NCBI GenBank assembly: GCA_028717525.1
Contig: JAQUNT010000098.1
Coordinates: 1 to 7,537, forward strand
Length of the DNA stretch: 7,537 nt
Source: Elusimicrobiota bacterium
Lineage (GTDB): Bacteria; Elusimicrobiota; Elusimicrobia; UBA1565; UBA9628
Reading direction: 5' to 3'
Within the stretch, counting starts at the first letter, position 1. Each line of letters begins with the position of its first letter. Made by a program: the position numbers and the translations under genes. Under the pieces are notes generated by a model, which ran no database searches, had not been told where the DNA came from, and saw only the letters and a list, made by a program, of their open reading frames with translations. Of the stretch, positions 5,510 to 7,537 are shown in pieces.

Positions 5510-5538
5510 TGGACAAAGCGTTCTTCTCCTGATATACT
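5510..5538 (+). promoter_or_regulatory. Promoter of the downstream envelope-gene run
   Basis: TGGACA (5510-5515), a 17-bp spacer and TATACT (5533-5538) with TGA directly before it (5530-5532) give a good housekeeping-type promoter with an extended -10. It lies just after the TGA of the membrane-protein gene. The predicted start is near 5545, only about 7 nt before the ATG at 5552, so the first gene would have almost no leader. Confidence 0.75.
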
Positions 5539-5551
5539 CACATCGGGCTTT

Positions 5552-6220
5552 ATGAGAACGACCTGGTCCGCCGCGGCGTTGGCGCTCTGCGGACTCCTCG
5601 CCGCCGGCTGCAAGCCGCCCGCCTACTCGGGCTACGCGTCCCCGAACGGGGACTTCCAGTGCAGCGTCCCCTGGGCCTGGAGCGTGATCTACGACGCGGA
5701 GGGGACCTATTTCACCAACCTGACCTTCATCGGCCCCTTCGAGCCGGAGTTCTATCTCGGGGCTCCCAGCTTCAGCGTGCGCTGGTACACGCGCTACACT
5801 TCGCACCGCCTGCGCGACGGGCAGACCGAGATGTACGCCGACGCCGACGACTTCATCAACCAGATCCTGGACTCGGTGTACGGGAAGGACCGGCGCATGG
5901 AAGTGCCGCTCCATGAAGTGGACATCGACGGCCGCCGGTTCAAGCACTTCGTCGTGGTCTCCGCCGGGCCGGCGGCCCCCGGAGCGCGCTGGGGGACGGC
6001 CGCGGACCAGGCCGGCAACACCATCAACCCCCGGCAGCACGCCTACGCCGTCCTGCCCATGTCTAGGGGCTTCTACGTGCTGACCTATCCGGCCACACGG
6101 CAGGCCTATAAGAAGTACTACGAGCAGTTCAATGCGTTGGTGAAGTCTTTCGTGCCGCTCAAGGACGGCCCCGGCGGCCCTCCGCTGCCGCCGCCGTCCC
6201 GGAGCAAGGCCGCCAAGTAA
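5552..6220 (+). CDS. Lipoprotein with a possible PsbP/Mog1-like fold
   Basis: This 222-aa protein has a textbook lipoprotein signal: residues 1-19 end in the lipobox LAAGC with Cys20. The mature part starts with YASPNGDFQCSVPWAWSV, resembling the 'F-vp-gW-v' opening of PsbP/Mog1-like (DUF1795-type) proteins. Strands with TNLTFIGPFEPEFYLG and SFSVRWY follow, then a helix (about 96-110, DADDFINQILDSVYG), DIDGRRFKHFVVV, and finally GFYVLTYPATRQAYKKYYEQFNALVKSFVPL. That closing strand plus helix ending in 'F--lvkSF' is typical of the fold. No enzymatic motif is visible; family members usually bind partner proteins or act in envelope assembly. A Pro-rich tail (204-222) is unstructured. The start is ATG 5552, preferred because the lipobox fits and the promoter lies just upstream; there is no Shine-Dalgarno. 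It is probably the first gene of an operon. Confidence 0.8.
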   Translation: MRTTWSAAALALCGLLAAGCKPPAYSGYASPNGDFQCSVPWAWSVIYDAEGTYFTNLTFIGPFEPEFYLGAPSFSVRWYTRYTSHRLRDGQTEMYADADDFINQILDSVYGKDRRMEVPLHEVDIDGRRFKHFVVVSAGPAAPGARWGTAADQAGNTINPRQHAYAVLPMSRGFYVLTYPATRQAYKKYYEQFNALVKSFVPLKDGPGGPPLPPPSRSKAAK

Positions 6221-6248
6221 GACCTTGGCGGCAGCCGCCGAGTCTGCC

Positions 6249-6794
6249 ATGAGCGCCGAGAAGCCCCGTGCCAGCGCCCCCGCGCGATCCCGGTCGCGCA
6301 CGCGCGACCTGCGCCTGTCCGTGAGGATCAAGGCCAAGCCGGCCGCGGTCTACCGCGTGCTGACCTCGGCCCGGGAGCTGTGCCGCTGGTGGCTCACCGG
6401 CGCCGAGACCGACGCGCGCAGCTCGGGCCGCCTGCGCATGGTCTGGCCCAAGCGCCCCGGCTGCCGCAGCTTCTCAGGCGAACGCGAGGGCTGTTTCGTG
6501 GACCTCGAGCCCGAGCGCAAGGTGGCCTGGCTGTGGCGGGCGGGCTCGCGCCGCAACGGGGTCCCGCCCCTGTGCAGCTTCTTCATCCTGCCCAAGAGGG
6601 GCGGCTGCGAGGTGACCCTGCTGCACGCGGGCTTCCCGCGCCGCGCGGCCGCGGACCGGGCCTTCGCCTGCTTCGCGGGGGGCTGGGAGGACGCCCTGGC
6701 CAAGCTCAAGCTCTACCTGGAGACCGGCCGGACCTGCAAGCAGGAGGTCCTCACCTTGGCGGGGCTCAAGATCCTCCTCAGGCCCCGCAAGTAG
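6249..6794 (+). CDS. AHSA1/SRPBCC (START-like) domain protein
   Basis: This 181-aa predicted cytoplasmic protein has a basic Ser/Arg-rich N-terminal tail (residues 1-20) and then an AHSA1-type fold. Residues 21-49 hold LRLSVRIKAKPAAVYRVLTS and ELCRWWL, the first strand and helix with the conserved 'W' pair. Around 60-98 come strands with GRLRMVW and GCFVDLEPERKVAWLW. FFILPKRGGCEVTLLHAGF forms the central hairpin, and GGWEDALAKLKLYLETG is the long C-terminal helix that closes the ligand cavity. About 20 further residues end in LLRPRK. Members bind hydrophobic ligands or act as Hsp90 co-chaperone-like proteins; many are uncharacterised. Several cysteines are present (C45, C72, C82, C109, C120, C141, C163), but no metal motif is clear. 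I chose ATG 6249; a TTG at 6225 would add eight Ala-rich residues. It follows the lipoprotein by 28 nt. Confidence 0.85.
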   Translation: MSAEKPRASAPARSRSRTRDLRLSVRIKAKPAAVYRVLTSARELCRWWLTGAETDARSSGRLRMVWPKRPGCRSFSGEREGCFVDLEPERKVAWLWRAGSRRNGVPPLCSFFILPKRGGCEVTLLHAGFPRRAAADRAFACFAGGWEDALAKLKLYLETGRTCKQEVLTLAGLKILLRPRK

Positions 6795-6797
6795 GCT

Positions 6798-6802
6798 GGA
6801 GG
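6798..6802 (+). promoter_or_regulatory. Shine-Dalgarno GGAGG, rare in this window
   Basis: GGAGG lies 4 nt before ATG 6807 and fixes that start. It is the strongest ribosome-binding site before an intact gene here, in contrast to the leaderless-looking first gene of the same run. This fits an internal operon gene that depends on its own ribosome binding. Confidence 0.8.
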
Positions 6803-6806
6803 ATCC

Positions 6807-7238
6807 ATGACATTGTCCAGACTGGCCTTGGCCGCATCCCTGGCCTGCGCCCTGGCCGCGCCGGCGCAAGCGCAGGCCCAGCCGCGCCTGTTCCGGCCGC
6901 CGACCTTGGTGCGGGCCATCGGCTTTTCGGCCTGGTACGCGGGCGGGCGGGTCATAGCGAGCTGGAAGAAATACAAGCGCGCGGACTTCAAGGCCTACAA
7001 GCTGGTCCGGTCCTCGACCATGCACGACCCCGTCTACCCCGAGAGCGGGGAGCTGTTCTCCACCGGCGACCGCGCGGTCACCAGGTACGTGGACTCCAAG
7101 CTCGACGACGGCATCTGGTATTACCGGCTCTGCGTCATCACCAAGGACAACAACCGCTGGGTCAGCCCCGTCGTCGAGATCGTGGTCCACAAGGACGTCG
7201 GCCCCGAGGGCGTGCCCACGGCCAAGGACTTCGAATGA
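6807..7238 (+). CDS. Exported fibronectin type III-like protein
   Basis: This 143-aa protein has a Sec signal peptide: residues 1-24 with a long Ala/Leu core and an AQA cleavage motif near residues 20-24. There is no lipobox cysteine at the cleavage site. Residues about 36-127 form one fibronectin-III-like domain: GRVIASWKKYKRADFKAYKLVRS matches the 'v-l-W----d-gYkv-r' strands, TRYVDSKLDDGIWYYRLCVI matches the 'T-y-D--l--G--Y-Yrv-a' strands, and SPVVEIVV is the last strand. The domain is a binding or structural module without catalysis. It may be a periplasmic or cell-surface accessory to the neighbouring envelope proteins. It sits 12 nt after the AHSA1 gene and 10 nt before the next, which supports one operon. 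Confidence 0.82.
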   Translation: MTLSRLALAASLACALAAPAQAQAQPRLFRPPTLVRAIGFSAWYAGGRVIASWKKYKRADFKAYKLVRSSTMHDPVYPESGELFSTGDRAVTRYVDSKLDDGIWYYRLCVITKDNNRWVSPVVEIVVHKDVGPEGVPTAKDFE

Positions 7239-7248
7239 GCCGAGCCGC

Positions 7249-7537
7249 ATGGGCCGCCTGATGGGCCGGCTGGGCGCCGAGAGGCTGCTCGCGGCCGGCC
7301 TGGGGGCGCTCGCCGCGTTCGCCATCCTGGAGGGGGCCCTGTTCCTCAAGGGCGACCGCCGGCAGCCGACCGACCGCAACTTCAGCTACCTCTACCTGGA
7401 CATGTACCGCCCCTCCTTCAAGCGGGTCGTGCGGGGCGGGCAGGCCCGCTACGAGAGCGTGCGGCCGCGCCTGCGGCCGCAGTCCTTCCCCGCGCAGAAG
7501 GGGCCGTCGACCAAGCGGGTCTTCATCATCGGCTCCT
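7249..7537 (+). CDS. Membrane-anchored SGNH-hydrolase-like protein, 5' part
   Basis: The visible 96 residues start with an arginine-rich N-terminus and a transmembrane anchor (about 11-33, ERLLAAGLGALAAFAILEGA). An extracytoplasmic segment follows with NFSYLYLDMYRPSFKRV and RPRLRPQSFPAQKGPSTKRVFIIGS. The 'F---Kp--t-RvFiiG-S' stretch is the entry to block I of a family of membrane-anchored SGNH/GDSL-type esterases, often with TPRs further on. The nucleophile serine is expected within one or two residues of the cut and cannot be checked. Such enzymes often remove or transfer acyl groups on envelope glycans; that is inference. I chose ATG 7249; an in-frame ATG at 7261 is an alternative, and a 9-codon reading from ATG 7235 overlapping the upstream stop is out of frame. 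It is truncated by the window edge. Confidence 0.75.
   Translation, partial: MGRLMGRLGAERLLAAGLGALAAFAILEGALFLKGDRRQPTDRNFSYLYLDMYRPSFKRVVRGGQARYESVRPRLRPQSFPAQKGPSTKRVFIIGS

Noticed and set aside
3555..5516. A 653-codon open frame antisense to the membrane-protein gene
   Set aside because: It is a high-GC shadow: low-complexity Gly/Gln/Glu/Arg-rich translation with no domain, and it would run through the tRNA complement. The sense frame has clear membrane helices and family motifs.
3836..5551. Long plus-strand open frame running into the lipoprotein gene
   Set aside because: The first part is an Arg/Pro/Ala-rich off-frame reading of the membrane-protein gene. Only the part from ATG 5552, with signal peptide and lipobox, is real.
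5180..6337. 385-codon minus-strand open frame over the lipoprotein gene
   Set aside because: Off-frame shadow without recognisable motifs, opposite a gene with a clear signal peptide and fold.
6380..7379. Long open frames of about 300 codons on both strands over the AHSA1 and FN3-like genes
   Set aside because: Both are low-complexity readings caused by high GC3. The sense genes have family motifs, a ribosome-binding site and operon spacing.

Overview
The window is about 7.5 kb of GC-rich DNA from a diderm (Gram-negative type) bacterium. The evidence is an OprM/TolC-type outer-membrane efflux channel, several proteins with lipoprotein signal peptides, and other exported proteins. Many genes have no Shine-Dalgarno sequence and a TATACT/TATAAT box only 10-13 nt before a start codon, which suggests leaderless or very short-leader mRNAs. 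The phylum cannot be fixed from this sequence alone.

Layout. (1) 1-491: the 3' end of an RND-type outer-membrane efflux gene, cut by the window edge. (2) 492-3543: an accessory interval. Two direct copies of a 96-bp repeat (518-613 and 3393-3488; 84/96 identical, ungapped) bracket a degenerate transposase fragment, a chagasin-like (I42-type) putative lipoprotein, a small two-helix membrane protein, a small exported protein with a carboxypeptidase-regulatory-like domain, and a Sel1-repeat lipoprotein whose start codon is not canonical and whose base composition is mosaic. The right-hand repeat copy abuts the 3' stump of a minus-strand gene with 100% GC-ending codons, whose 5' part is gone. (3) 3544-3615: tRNA-Thr(TGT), followed after 14 bp by (4) a 621-aa polytopic membrane protein (GT-C-like N-terminal region, TPR-like C-terminus). 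(5) 5510-7537: a promoter with a recognisable -35 and extended -10 heads a tight plus-strand run: a PsbP/Mog1-like lipoprotein, an AHSA1/SRPBCC protein, an exported fibronectin-III-like protein, and the start of a membrane-anchored SGNH-hydrolase-like protein cut by the window edge. Gaps inside this run are 28, 12 and 10 nt.

How it fits together. The right half looks like stable chromosome: uniformly GC-rich genes for the envelope, co-directional with the tRNA. The left-centre looks like a turnover region where mobile DNA has come and gone, leaving a transposase relic, a pair of long direct repeats, a decapitated gene and small envelope proteins of mixed composition. I see no CRISPR array, toxin-antitoxin pair, defence system or biosynthetic cluster. 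The most unusual features are the repeat-bounded interval, the decapitated gene, the non-canonical start of the Sel1 lipoprotein, and the tRNA whose transcript probably also serves as the mRNA leader of the membrane-protein gene.
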